Origin: JAAYBG01 sp964411675
Lineage (GTDB): Bacteria > Bacillota_I > Bacilli_A > ML615J-28 > CAG-698
Direction: 5' to 3'
Length of the DNA: 64,000 nt
NCBI GenBank assembly: GCA_964411675.1
Contig: CAYPLR010000002.1
Coordinates: 1-64,000, forward strand
Shown here in pieces: positions 8,039-16,532 of the stretch. The position numbers and the translations under genes were made by a program. Under the pieces are notes generated by a model. The model had not been told where the DNA came from, searched no databases, and saw nothing but the letters and a program-made list of their open reading frames with translations. The first letter of the stretch is position 1. Each line of letters begins with the position of its first letter.

Positions 8039-9259
8039 ATGGATTATAAAATAATCACCCTTATTTTAGTAACTATATTATTTGTTTATCATATTATGAA
8101 TAAGTATTTTATCTTTACAGCTGTTTCTAGGCCGATTCCTGAGAATGTAAGAGATGTATATGATATGACTACCTATCAAAAGTGGGCGGAATATACATCA
8201 GAAAAGACAAAACTTAAAATATATCAAGAATTGGTTAGTTACATGATTTTTATGATGCTAATTATCTTTAACGTGTTTATGTTTGTAGAAAAAATTGCCG
8301 CTGATAATGTGTATTCGAAAGCGATTATCATATTGATATTTTTTGAACTTGTTAACTTCATTGCCGATATCGGCTTTGATTATTTTGATACAATGAAAAT
8401 AGAAAGTAAATATGGTTTTAATAAAACCTCTAAAAAAACATTTATTACTGATCAAATAAAGAATTTAATTTTAAGTTTAGGTTTAATGAGTGGTTTACTA
8501 GTAGCTTTCATTGGATTATATCGTTGGTTGGGAGATTTAATATTACTGGTATTTTCATTGCTAATCTTCTTTTTTGTACTTGTAACCTTCTTTTTAATGC
8601 CATTATTCGCGAAGATTTTCAATAAATTCACCCCTCTTCCTGAAGGAACATTGAGAACCAATCTAGAACAATTGTTAGTAAAAAATGGATATAAAGTCAA
8701 CGAAATCAAGGTTATGGATGGCTCTCGTCGTAGTAGTAAAGCAAACGCTTATTTTAGTGGCTTAGGGAAAACAAAAAATATTGTCTTATATGATACCATT
8801 CTTGAATTAATGACAGAGGAAGAAATAGTTGCTGTTTTTGCTCATGAATTAGGACATGGAAAGAACAAAGATATTTTAAAAAACTATTTGTCTTCTTTAT
8901 TACAAATCTTCATTATGATTTTTATCAGTTGGTTTATGATATCTCGAGTAACCTTTATTCAAGATTTTGCTTTTAATGAGTTGAATTATGGGTTTGCTTT
9001 TATCCTAATATTAATGGTAGTAATACCTTTTATCAATATCATTATGCTACCAATCACTAATTACTTAAGCCGAAAACATGAATATAAAGCGGATCTGTTT
9101 GCTAGAAAAGAAGGCTATCAGGAAGCACTAATTTCAGGATTGAAGAAACTATCAAGACATAATTACGCTTGTTTGAATCCGCATCCTTTCATTATTTGTA
9201 TGAGCTACACTCATCCTCCACTAAGCCAAAGAATTGCTGCTTTAGAAAAAGAAATGTAA
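8039..9259 (+). CDS. M48 family (Ste24/CAAX prenyl protease 1-like) membrane metallopeptidase
   Basis: A 406-residue integral membrane zinc protease. Hydrophobic segments lie near residues 3-20, 65-115, 140-190, 285-308 and 320-345. The zinc-binding HELGH is at 269-273 and the third ligand Glu in EYKAD at 348. The layout (N-terminal helices, HExxH before two more helices, then ExxxD) is that of Ste24-type M48A proteins and not of short HtpX. In bacteria such proteins are thought to act in membrane protein quality control; CAAX processing is not implied. A promoter lies just upstream, and the DUF5131 gene follows after 13 bases. Confidence 0.9.
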   Translation: MDYKIITLILVTILFVYHIMNKYFIFTAVSRPIPENVRDVYDMTTYQKWAEYTSEKTKLKIYQELVSYMIFMMLIIFNVFMFVEKIAADNVYSKAIIILIFFELVNFIADIGFDYFDTMKIESKYGFNKTSKKTFITDQIKNLILSLGLMSGLLVAFIGLYRWLGDLILLVFSLLIFFFVLVTFFLMPLFAKIFNKFTPLPEGTLRTNLEQLLVKNGYKVNEIKVMDGSRRSSKANAYFSGLGKTKNIVLYDTILELMTEEEIVAVFAHELGHGKNKDILKNYLSSLLQIFIMIFISWFMISRVTFIQDFAFNELNYGFAFILILMVVIPFINIIMLPITNYLSRKHEYKADLFARKEGYQEALISGLKKLSRHNYACLNPHPFIICMSYTHPPLSQRIAALEKEM

Positions 9260-9272
9260 CAAAGAGCAAAGT

Positions 9273-9992
9273 ATGAAAATGTATAGTTGGAATCCATGGC
9301 ATGGATGCCATAAAAAGAGTGAAGGTTGCATGAATTGTTATGTATATCGCCATGATGCTCGTTATAATCAGGATGCAAGTAACATTTATCAAACACAAAA
9401 TTTTAAAGCACCGATTCAAAAAAACAGGAATAAAGAATATAAGATTCCCAGTGGATCGCTTATTGCTACCTGCTTCACTTCTGATTTTTTTTTAGAAGAA
9501 GCAGATCAATGGCGAAAGGAAGCGTGGGATATCATTCGTGAGCGAAAGGATTGCCACTTTATATTCCTAACAAAAAGAATAGAGAGATTCTATCAAGTGA
9601 TTCCCAATGATTGGAAAGAAGGGTGGGATCATGTTGAGATAGGATGTTCCTGTGAGAATCAAAAACGCGTAGATGAAAGAATACCCATTTTCTTGGAATT
9701 ACCAATAAAAACAAAAGATATTGTATGTGCACCTTTATTAGAAAAAATTAGTTTAGAAAACTATTTATGTGAGAAAGTCAATCAAGTAGTCGTTGCTGGT
9801 GAATCAGGGAATGAAGCTAGAATCTGTGATTTTAATTGGGTAAAAGAACTTCAAGCAGAATGTGTAAAACACAATGTAAGTTTTTTCTATCGCCAAACGG
9901 GTTCTAAACTTTTAAAGGATGGAAAACTATATCGCATTAGAGTAAAGGACCAAAGTACGCAAGCAAGAAAAGCAAAAATAGATTATCAATAA
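9273..9992 (+). CDS. DUF5131 family protein (phage Gp37/Gp68-like) with radical-SAM-like cysteine triad
   Basis: A 239-residue protein that begins WNPWHGC…SEGCMNCY, the hallmark of DUF5131/Gp37-Gp68 proteins found in phages, plasmids and scattered chromosomes. Cys12, Cys19 and Cys22 form C-x6-C-x2-C, which suggests an Fe-S cluster like that of radical SAM enzymes, although the spacing differs from CxxxCxxC. Later motifs are FLTKR near 107, GCSCENQ near 126 and VVAGESG near 177, typical of the family. The biochemical function is unknown. It is 13 bases after the protease gene, with a weak ribosome-binding site, and is followed by a strong terminator. No other phage gene is nearby. Confidence 0.85.
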   Translation: MKMYSWNPWHGCHKKSEGCMNCYVYRHDARYNQDASNIYQTQNFKAPIQKNRNKEYKIPSGSLIATCFTSDFFLEEADQWRKEAWDIIRERKDCHFIFLTKRIERFYQVIPNDWKEGWDHVEIGCSCENQKRVDERIPIFLELPIKTKDIVCAPLLEKISLENYLCEKVNQVVVAGESGNEARICDFNWVKELQAECVKHNVSFFYRQTGSKLLKDGKLYRIRVKDQSTQARKAKIDYQ

Positions 9993-10011
9993 AAAAACAA
10001 AGAAAAAGAAG

Positions 10012-10053
10012 AGACCACGAGATAGGAAGTAGATTAATAATCGTGGTCTTTTT
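10012..10053 (+). terminator. Rho-independent terminator after the DUF5131 gene
   Basis: AGACCACGA (10012-10020) pairs with TCGTGGTCT (10041-10049), with a 20-base loop and a following T run. Confidence 0.85.
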
Positions 10054-10113
10054 ATATCTATGGATAATGAAATCTTAAAATCAAGAAAAACGCTTTTATT
10101 AACAGATTTTTAA

Positions 10114-10122
10114 TGTTATAAT
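10114..10122 (+). promoter_or_regulatory. Extended -10 promoter of the glycoside hydrolase operon
   Basis: TGT followed by TATAAT (10117-10122) lies 20 bases before the GH2 start. The -35 region (TTTTAT at 10094-10099, 17-base spacer) is weak, which is usual when TGn is present. No clear CRE or operator palindrome was seen between the terminator and the gene. Confidence 0.5.
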
Positions 10123-10142
10123 AAATATTAGAGGTGATATTA

Positions 10143-12509
10143 ATGCGTGAAATGATCAATTTAAATTTTAACTGGCTTTTTTCTTGTAATTTTGAAGATG
10201 AACACTTGAAAGATTATACGAAAGCTACCGGGTTTCAAAAAGTCCATATACCTCATAATATTATTGAAACACCTTTCAATTATTTTGATGAAAAAGAAAC
10301 TCAAAAAATTGTAACTTATAAACATGATATAGATATAAAAGATGCTTATCAAGATAAGAATATCAATTTGATATTTGAAGGTGTTGCTCACGTTGCAACA
10401 ATCTATATCAACGATGATTTTGTATTGACTCATAAAGGGGGTTATGATGAGTTTAAAGTGGATATCTCAGAATATGTAAAATATGGTGAGAAAAACATTA
10501 TCACGGTTATTGTTGATTCGAGAGAAAATCCAAATGTTCCTCCTTTTGGTGGATTAATTGATTATTTAGGATATGGAGGTATTTATCGCGAAGTATATCT
10601 TGAAATAGCAGATAAAGATCGAATTCTTGATGTTTTTGTAAAGACAAAGGATGTTAATAATAGTATTACCGCGTTTTGTGATATCACAGTTAATAAAACA
10701 CCAGTGATTGTTGAAGTGGAAATTCAAGAAAAAGGAAAACAAGTTTCCTTAAATAGATATAATATTAATCGTGAAAAAACCACGGTTGATTTTGACGTAA
10801 AAGAGAGAAAATTATGGGATTTAGATAATCCTAACTTATATGATATTATTGTTAGAATGTATGATGATAATATTCTTCTAGATGAGGTGAAAGATCATTT
10901 TGGCTTTCGTGAAATTTCTTTTGACCATGGGGGATTAAATCTAAATGGTAAAAAAATAAAATTACGAGGATTAAATCGCCATCAGAGTTATCCTTATGTA
11001 GGATATGCAATGCCTAAAAGCGCTCAAGAAAAAGATGCAGATATTTTGAAATATGAATTAGGGGTCAATATTGTTCGGACATCCCACTATATGCAATCAA
11101 AACATTTTTTAAATCGATGCGATGAAATAGGTCTATTGGTTTTAGAAGAAATTCCTGGTTGGCAACACATTGGTAATGAAGAATTTAAACAAAACTGTAT
11201 TGTAAATGTTGAAAAAATGATTACAAGAGATAAAAATCACCCCTCTATTGTTTTATGGGGAGTTCGTATCAATGAATCATTTGATGATGATGAACTTTAT
11301 AAAAAAACAAATGAAGTAGCGCATAGTCTAGATGATACACGTCCTACAGGAGGAATAAGAAACTTCATCAACTCTAAGTTTTTTGAAGATGTTTTCACAT
11401 TCAATGACTTTACTCATAGTGGTGGTAAAAAAGTATTGGCAAGGCCAAGAAAAACTCCGCACTTAATTACGGAAAACAATGGTCATATGTTCCCAACCAA
11501 ACGCTATGATGATGATTCACATCGTCTTGAACATGCTCTAAGACACGCTAGAGTTCTTAACGCAGCATCAAAGAGTGAACAAATTGTTGGCTCTATTGGC
11601 TGGTGCTTTGCTGATTACAACACACACAAAGACTTTGGTAGTGGAGATGGTGTTTGTTATCATGGTGTTATGGATATGTTTAGAATACCGAAATATGCAG
11701 CAAATGTATTTGCTTCCCAAAAGGATAAACCATATCATTTAGAAGTGTTATCTACCTTTGCAAGAGGAGATTATCCGGCGAGTAAGATGGACAAAGTATA
11801 TGTTGCAACTAATTGTGAATACATTAAAATGTTTAGAAATGATGATTATGTAGGTACTTTTTATCCCGAGAAAGAGCAATTTCCCGGATTGATTCATCCG
11901 TTAATCGTTGTTAATGACTTTATCGGTGTTCAATTAGAAAAGCATTATGGATTTACTAAAAAGTCTTCAACAATGGCTAAAAAAGCCTTTAAACAAGTAG
12001 CTGCTGCTCAAGGGAAAATATCACTGTTTAATTTAATTAGAATGTTCATTCTAATGATCAAAAACAAGCTAAAAAGAGCACAAATTGTTGATATATTTTA
12101 TGAATATGCGATGGGAAAATTTAGTCAAAATCAATATTATCGTTTTGATGGCTATGCTAATGAGAACGTGGTTATCTCACAAACACTTAGTGAGATTAAG
12201 AAAACAAGTTTTACTTTAGAGTTAGATAAAAAAGAATTAATCGTTGATCAAACATATGATGTTACTCGATTAGTTGTTAAAATGGTTGATCAAAACAATA
12301 TTGTAGTCCCTTATGGAATGGCTTGCTGTCAGATTACTGTCAGCGGGGGAATTGATCTAATCGGTCCAAGGAGTCTTCCGCTTTTAGGAGGAGCCGTTGG
12401 TTTTTGGGTTAAAACGAATCAAACTGCTAATATTGGTAAAGTACAAATTGAAGTCAATGGTGTTACTTTAATAGAAGAACTTAAAATCATCGAAAGGGTG
12501 GGAAAATGA
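10143..12509 (+). CDS. Glycoside hydrolase family 2 protein (beta-galactosidase/beta-glucuronidase-like)
   Basis: A 788-residue enzyme with the GH2 order: N-terminal jelly-roll (about 1-160), Ig-like domain (about 165-265), TIM barrel (about 270-560) and a C-terminal part. The acid/base Glu is E378 in WGVRINES and the nucleophile is E444 in LITENNGH. No signal peptide, so it acts in the cytoplasm on imported oligosaccharides. Substrate (beta-galactoside, beta-glucuronide or beta-mannoside) cannot be fixed from motifs. ATG at 10143 is preferred over GTG at 10134, which overlaps the GAGGTGAT ribosome-binding site. The stop overlaps the GH3 start by four bases, so this is the first gene of a coupled GH2-GH3-GH13-GH36 operon. 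Confidence 0.88.
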   Translation: MREMINLNFNWLFSCNFEDEHLKDYTKATGFQKVHIPHNIIETPFNYFDEKETQKIVTYKHDIDIKDAYQDKNINLIFEGVAHVATIYINDDFVLTHKGGYDEFKVDISEYVKYGEKNIITVIVDSRENPNVPPFGGLIDYLGYGGIYREVYLEIADKDRILDVFVKTKDVNNSITAFCDITVNKTPVIVEVEIQEKGKQVSLNRYNINREKTTVDFDVKERKLWDLDNPNLYDIIVRMYDDNILLDEVKDHFGFREISFDHGGLNLNGKKIKLRGLNRHQSYPYVGYAMPKSAQEKDADILKYELGVNIVRTSHYMQSKHFLNRCDEIGLLVLEEIPGWQHIGNEEFKQNCIVNVEKMITRDKNHPSIVLWGVRINESFDDDELYKKTNEVAHSLDDTRPTGGIRNFINSKFFEDVFTFNDFTHSGGKKVLARPRKTPHLITENNGHMFPTKRYDDDSHRLEHALRHARVLNAASKSEQIVGSIGWCFADYNTHKDFGSGDGVCYHGVMDMFRIPKYAANVFASQKDKPYHLEVLSTFARGDYPASKMDKVYVATNCEYIKMFRNDDYVGTFYPEKEQFPGLIHPLIVVNDFIGVQLEKHYGFTKKSSTMAKKAFKQVAAAQGKISLFNLIRMFILMIKNKLKRAQIVDIFYEYAMGKFSQNQYYRFDGYANENVVISQTLSEIKKTSFTLELDKKELIVDQTYDVTRLVVKMVDQNNIVVPYGMACCQITVSGGIDLIGPRSLPLLGGAVGFWVKTNQTANIGKVQIEVNGVTLIEELKIIERVGK

Positions 12510-14866
12510 TAACCAATTTAACGATTAAAGAAAAAATCAGTCTATTAAATGGTAAAACTGCATGGTTAACAAAAAATATTGATCATGTTCAATTACCATC
12601 GTTGGAAATGTCTGATGGACCTCATGGTATTCGTAAAGAAAAAGAAAATAGTAGAGAAGCATTGCCAGCAACACTATTTCCACCAACAACTACACTAGCA
12701 TCTACTTTCAATAAGGAATTGGCTTATCAAATGGGAAGAGCCTTGGCTCAAGAAGCAAAAGAAAAAGGAGTAAAGGTAATTCTAGGTCCTGGTGTAAATA
12801 TTAAGCGTAATCCTCGTTGTGGTCGTAATTTTGAATATTATTCAGAAGATCCAAGCCTATCAGGGGAAATGGCTAGTAGTTACATTTCCGGGATTCAAAG
12901 TGAAAATGTAGGGGCTTGTGTGAAACACTTTGCTGCTAATTCACAAGAAACATACCGGTTAACCATTGATTCAGTTGTTGATGAGCGAGCGCTAAGAGAA
13001 ATTTATTTGCCATCATTTAAAAAGGCAGTAGAAAGTAACGTAGCAACCATTATGGCTTGTTACAATAAAGTAAATGGGGTTCATGGATGTGAAAACAAGA
13101 AGCTGTTAACTGATATTTTACGAAATGAGTGGGGTTTTAAGGGGTTAGTCGTTTCTGATTGGGGAGCTGTTAGTAATCCTATTCAGAGTATTAAAAATGG
13201 ACTTGACTTAGAAATGCCAAATAGTAATGGTTATAATAGTAAAAGGCTATATGAAGCATATAAAAAAGGACAAATAACTGAAGCAGAGATTGATAGAGCC
13301 TGTAATAAAGTAATAGAATTAGTGAAAAAATATGAACAGGTATTACCAGAAAAAGCAAACATGGAAGCAAATGAAGAAATTGCGAAAGAAATTGCTCATG
13401 AAGGTATCGTACTTTTAAAGAATGAAGGGATTCTACCCATTAACAAACAAGAAAAAATTGCAATTGTTGGTGAATTTGCTCGGAAGCCACGTACACAAGG
13501 TGGGGGAAGTTCAAATATCAATCCTTATAAAATGGAAACCGTATTAGGAGAAATTGATAAGTACACAACAAATTACACATTTTTTCCAGGATATCCATTA
13601 CAAGATGATTGCTTCAATCAGGAATTAATTGACGAAGTTATTAGCGAAGTTGAGAAATTTGATAAAGTAATCGTTTTTGTTGGTGTCCCTAACGAAGCGG
13701 AAGGAATCGATCGAGAAGATTTGACTTTACCAAAAGGTCAATTAGAATTAATCCAAAAAATTCATCGAGTAAATCCGAAAATGATTATTTGTATATCTTC
13801 AGGATCAGCGATCGAAATCGATTTTGAAAAACAAGCAAAAGCAATTTTACATTGTAATTTACTTGGTCAAGTGAATGGTACTCCCCTTTTAGATATTCTT
13901 TTTGGTAAAGTTTCACCAAGCGGAAGGCTAAATGAAACATATGCTTTCCACTTAGAAGATTATAGTAGTACAAAAAACTTTGCTGATGGTAATAATGCTA
14001 TTTATTATGAAGAAAGCATTTTTGTTGGATATCGATATTTCAATACATTTGGCAAAAAGGTTAGATATCCTTTTGGATATGGATTAAGTTATTGCTCATT
14101 TATATATAGTGATTTAATCGTTGATTCTTCAACAATAAGAAAAGATAAGAACATTGTTGTTACCTGTAAAGTAAAAAACAATGGAACAATGAAAGCAAAA
14201 GAAGTGGTGCAATTGTATGTACAAAATAATGATTCTTCTGTTTACAAAGCAAAAAGAGAACTAAAAAAGTTCACGAAAATAGAATTAGCACCACAAGAAG
14301 AAAAAACAGTAGAGTTTATCTTGGATTACCAAGATTTTGCATACTATGATGTGAACATGAAACAATTTCATGTTGATAAAGGAATCTATCAAATTCAAAT
14401 TTGTAAGAATGTTGAAGAAGTTCTTCTTTCTCATAGCGTGAATAGAAAAGAAAACGATGAAACCTTTATTGAACATAAAAAAACAGCATATCATAGTAGT
14501 GAATGGAAAATTACAACTGAAGATTTTGCAGAACTTATAGATCGAACATTACCACCAAAATCGATCGTACGAACTGCTCCCTTTACGATGGATTCAATTC
14601 CTGAGGACTTTAAGAGTACTTTTTGGGGTAGGGTTTTGTACAAGCAACTAATAAGAAAGGCATTGTCACTATTACCAAAAGATGCGAGTGAAAGAGATAA
14701 AAATTTCATTATTGCAAATGCTACACAAATGCCAATTAGAGGAATAGTAGCTATTGGCGATGCTGGAGTATCGCCAAAGAACGCGGAAGGAATTATTGAT
14801 TTTGCTAATGGAGAAGTAGTAAAAGGAATTATAAAAATTTTAAAAAAGGAAAAAAGATATGAATAA
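12506..14866 (+). CDS. Glycoside hydrolase family 3 protein (beta-glucosidase-like)
   Basis: A 786-residue cytoplasmic GH3 enzyme: (beta/alpha)8 domain (about 1-290), alpha/beta sandwich (about 300-510) and a fibronectin-III-like domain (about 560-640). The nucleophile is D218 in VVSDWG, and the conserved KHF / NSQE loop lies near 146-152. After the Fn3 domain there is a 130-residue tail ending in a helical MPIRGI…NGEVVKGIIKIL segment, seen in some Firmicutes GH3 proteins. The family removes terminal beta-glucose, beta-xylose or related sugars. It overlaps GH2 by four bases upstream and GH13 by eight bases downstream. Confidence 0.92.
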   Translation: MITNLTIKEKISLLNGKTAWLTKNIDHVQLPSLEMSDGPHGIRKEKENSREALPATLFPPTTTLASTFNKELAYQMGRALAQEAKEKGVKVILGPGVNIKRNPRCGRNFEYYSEDPSLSGEMASSYISGIQSENVGACVKHFAANSQETYRLTIDSVVDERALREIYLPSFKKAVESNVATIMACYNKVNGVHGCENKKLLTDILRNEWGFKGLVVSDWGAVSNPIQSIKNGLDLEMPNSNGYNSKRLYEAYKKGQITEAEIDRACNKVIELVKKYEQVLPEKANMEANEEIAKEIAHEGIVLLKNEGILPINKQEKIAIVGEFARKPRTQGGGSSNINPYKMETVLGEIDKYTTNYTFFPGYPLQDDCFNQELIDEVISEVEKFDKVIVFVGVPNEAEGIDREDLTLPKGQLELIQKIHRVNPKMIICISSGSAIEIDFEKQAKAILHCNLLGQVNGTPLLDILFGKVSPSGRLNETYAFHLEDYSSTKNFADGNNAIYYEESIFVGYRYFNTFGKKVRYPFGYGLSYCSFIYSDLIVDSSTIRKDKNIVVTCKVKNNGTMKAKEVVQLYVQNNDSSVYKAKRELKKFTKIELAPQEEKTVEFILDYQDFAYYDVNMKQFHVDKGIYQIQICKNVEEVLLSHSVNRKENDETFIEHKKTAYHSSEWKITTEDFAELIDRTLPPKSIVRTAPFTMDSIPEDFKSTFWGRVLYKQLIRKALSLLPKDASERDKNFIIANATQMPIRGIVAIGDAGVSPKNAEGIIDFANGEVVKGIIKILKKEKRYE

Positions 14867-16523
14867 AACGTGGTATAAGGAAGGGATAGTTTATCAAATT
14901 TATCCAAGGAGTTTTAAAGACTCCAACAATGATGGAATTGGTGATTTACGGGGAATTATTGAAAAATTAGATTATTTAAAGGAGTTGGGAGTTAGTATTA
15001 TTTGGTTAAGTCCCATCTATGAGTCACCATTGGATGATAATGGTTATGATATTTCTGATTATTGCAAAATCTTACCTGAATATGGCACCATGGATGATTT
15101 TAAAGAATTAATCAATGGCCTTCATGAAAGAGGGATTGCTTTAATTATGGACTTGGTTGTTAATCATACTTCAGATGAACATCCATGGTTTATTGAATCA
15201 AAAAAGAGTGTGGATAATCCTTATCGTGATTATTATATTTGGAGAGAAGGAATTGAAGGGAAAAAACCTAATCAATTAAAAGCACCTAATAAATGGGGAA
15301 GCTTTTTTGGCGGCCCAGCTTGGGAATATGATGAAATAACAAATCAGTATTATCTTCATTTGTTTTCCAAAAAACAACCTGATTTAAATTGGGATAATCC
15401 AAAAGTTAGAGAAGAAGTAAAGAAAATTCTTTCTTTTTGGCTTGATTTGGGAGTTGATGGTTTTCGCTGTGATGTGATTAATATCATATCGAAAAAAGAA
15501 GGCCTTCCTGAAGGAAAATGGAAACCCGCACTGAGAGGATCAGAGCATTATATCAATGGACCTAAAGTCCATGAATATTTACATGAATTATATGAAGATG
15601 TTCTAAGCAAATATCAATGCTTTACTGTTGGAGAATCAGTTTTCATTACCCCAGAAACAGCTCTTGATTATATTGCTGATTGGAGAGGGGAATTAAATAT
15701 GCTTTTCCAATTTGATCATATGAATGCTGATTGTTTCTTTGTAAAATGGTTTGAACGTAAATTTAAACCTGTTCGATTGAAAAAAGCCATGACAAAGTGG
15801 CAGTATGGTATCAACGGCAAAGGATGGAACACTTTATATTTAGAAAATCATGATCAACCACGTAGCGTTTCTCGTTTTGGTAATTTAAAATATCGCGAAG
15901 AAAGCGCGAAGATGCTAGCTACTTATTTCCTTTTTCAACAAGGAACACCATTTATTTATCAAGGACAAGAAATAGGAATGACAAATGCTCATTTCAAAAA
16001 ACTTAGTCAATACCGCGATGTTGAAAGCTTGAATATATATCGAATAGGGACTAAAAAATTACTTTGGTCAAAACGAAAGATGTTGAAAAAACTAGCGCAT
16101 AGTAGTCGTGATAATGCAAGAACTCCAATGCATTGGAGTAATGAGATAAATGGAGGTTTCTCTGAAGCAACTCCATGGATTGAAGCAAATATAAACTATG
16201 AAACAATTAATGTTAAGAATGATTTAAAAAACAAGAATTCTATTTTGAAATATTATCAAAAAATAATTGCTCTACGAAAAAAACATGAGATTATTGTTTA
16301 TGGAGATTACTTGGAGCATTATCCAAATGATAACAAGATTGTTTGCTATGAACGTAATTATGAAGATGAAAAATTGGTTGTGGTTGCTAATTTTACAGCG
16401 AAAGAAGTATTCCAAAAAGCACCATACGATTTAGCAAAAGCAAAATTATTGTTGAATAATTATGAGGATGATGATCCTGTTTTAAAACCTTATCAAGCAA
16501 AAGTATATTTATTTAAAAAGTAG
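14859..16523 (+). CDS. malL: GH13 alpha-glucosidase / oligo-1,6-glucosidase
   Basis: A 554-residue cytoplasmic alpha-amylase-family enzyme. The catalytic residues are D205 in GFRCDVI, E259 in VGES and D332 in ENHDQ. Region II QPDLNWDNP and the opening WYKEGIVYQIYPRSF are characteristic of the oligo-1,6-glucosidase/alpha-glucosidase subfamily, which hydrolyses maltose, isomaltose and short branched alpha-glucans. The start overlaps the end of GH3 by eight bases, and the alpha-galactosidase gene follows after nine bases. The exact linkage preference is inferred. Confidence 0.93.
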   Translation: MNKTWYKEGIVYQIYPRSFKDSNNDGIGDLRGIIEKLDYLKELGVSIIWLSPIYESPLDDNGYDISDYCKILPEYGTMDDFKELINGLHERGIALIMDLVVNHTSDEHPWFIESKKSVDNPYRDYYIWREGIEGKKPNQLKAPNKWGSFFGGPAWEYDEITNQYYLHLFSKKQPDLNWDNPKVREEVKKILSFWLDLGVDGFRCDVINIISKKEGLPEGKWKPALRGSEHYINGPKVHEYLHELYEDVLSKYQCFTVGESVFITPETALDYIADWRGELNMLFQFDHMNADCFFVKWFERKFKPVRLKKAMTKWQYGINGKGWNTLYLENHDQPRSVSRFGNLKYREESAKMLATYFLFQQGTPFIYQGQEIGMTNAHFKKLSQYRDVESLNIYRIGTKKLLWSKRKMLKKLAHSSRDNARTPMHWSNEINGGFSEATPWIEANINYETINVKNDLKNKNSILKYYQKIIALRKKHEIIVYGDYLEHYPNDNKIVCYERNYEDEKLVVVANFTAKEVFQKAPYDLAKAKLLLNNYEDDDPVLKPYQAKVYLFKK

Positions 16524-16532
16524 AGGTCACTT

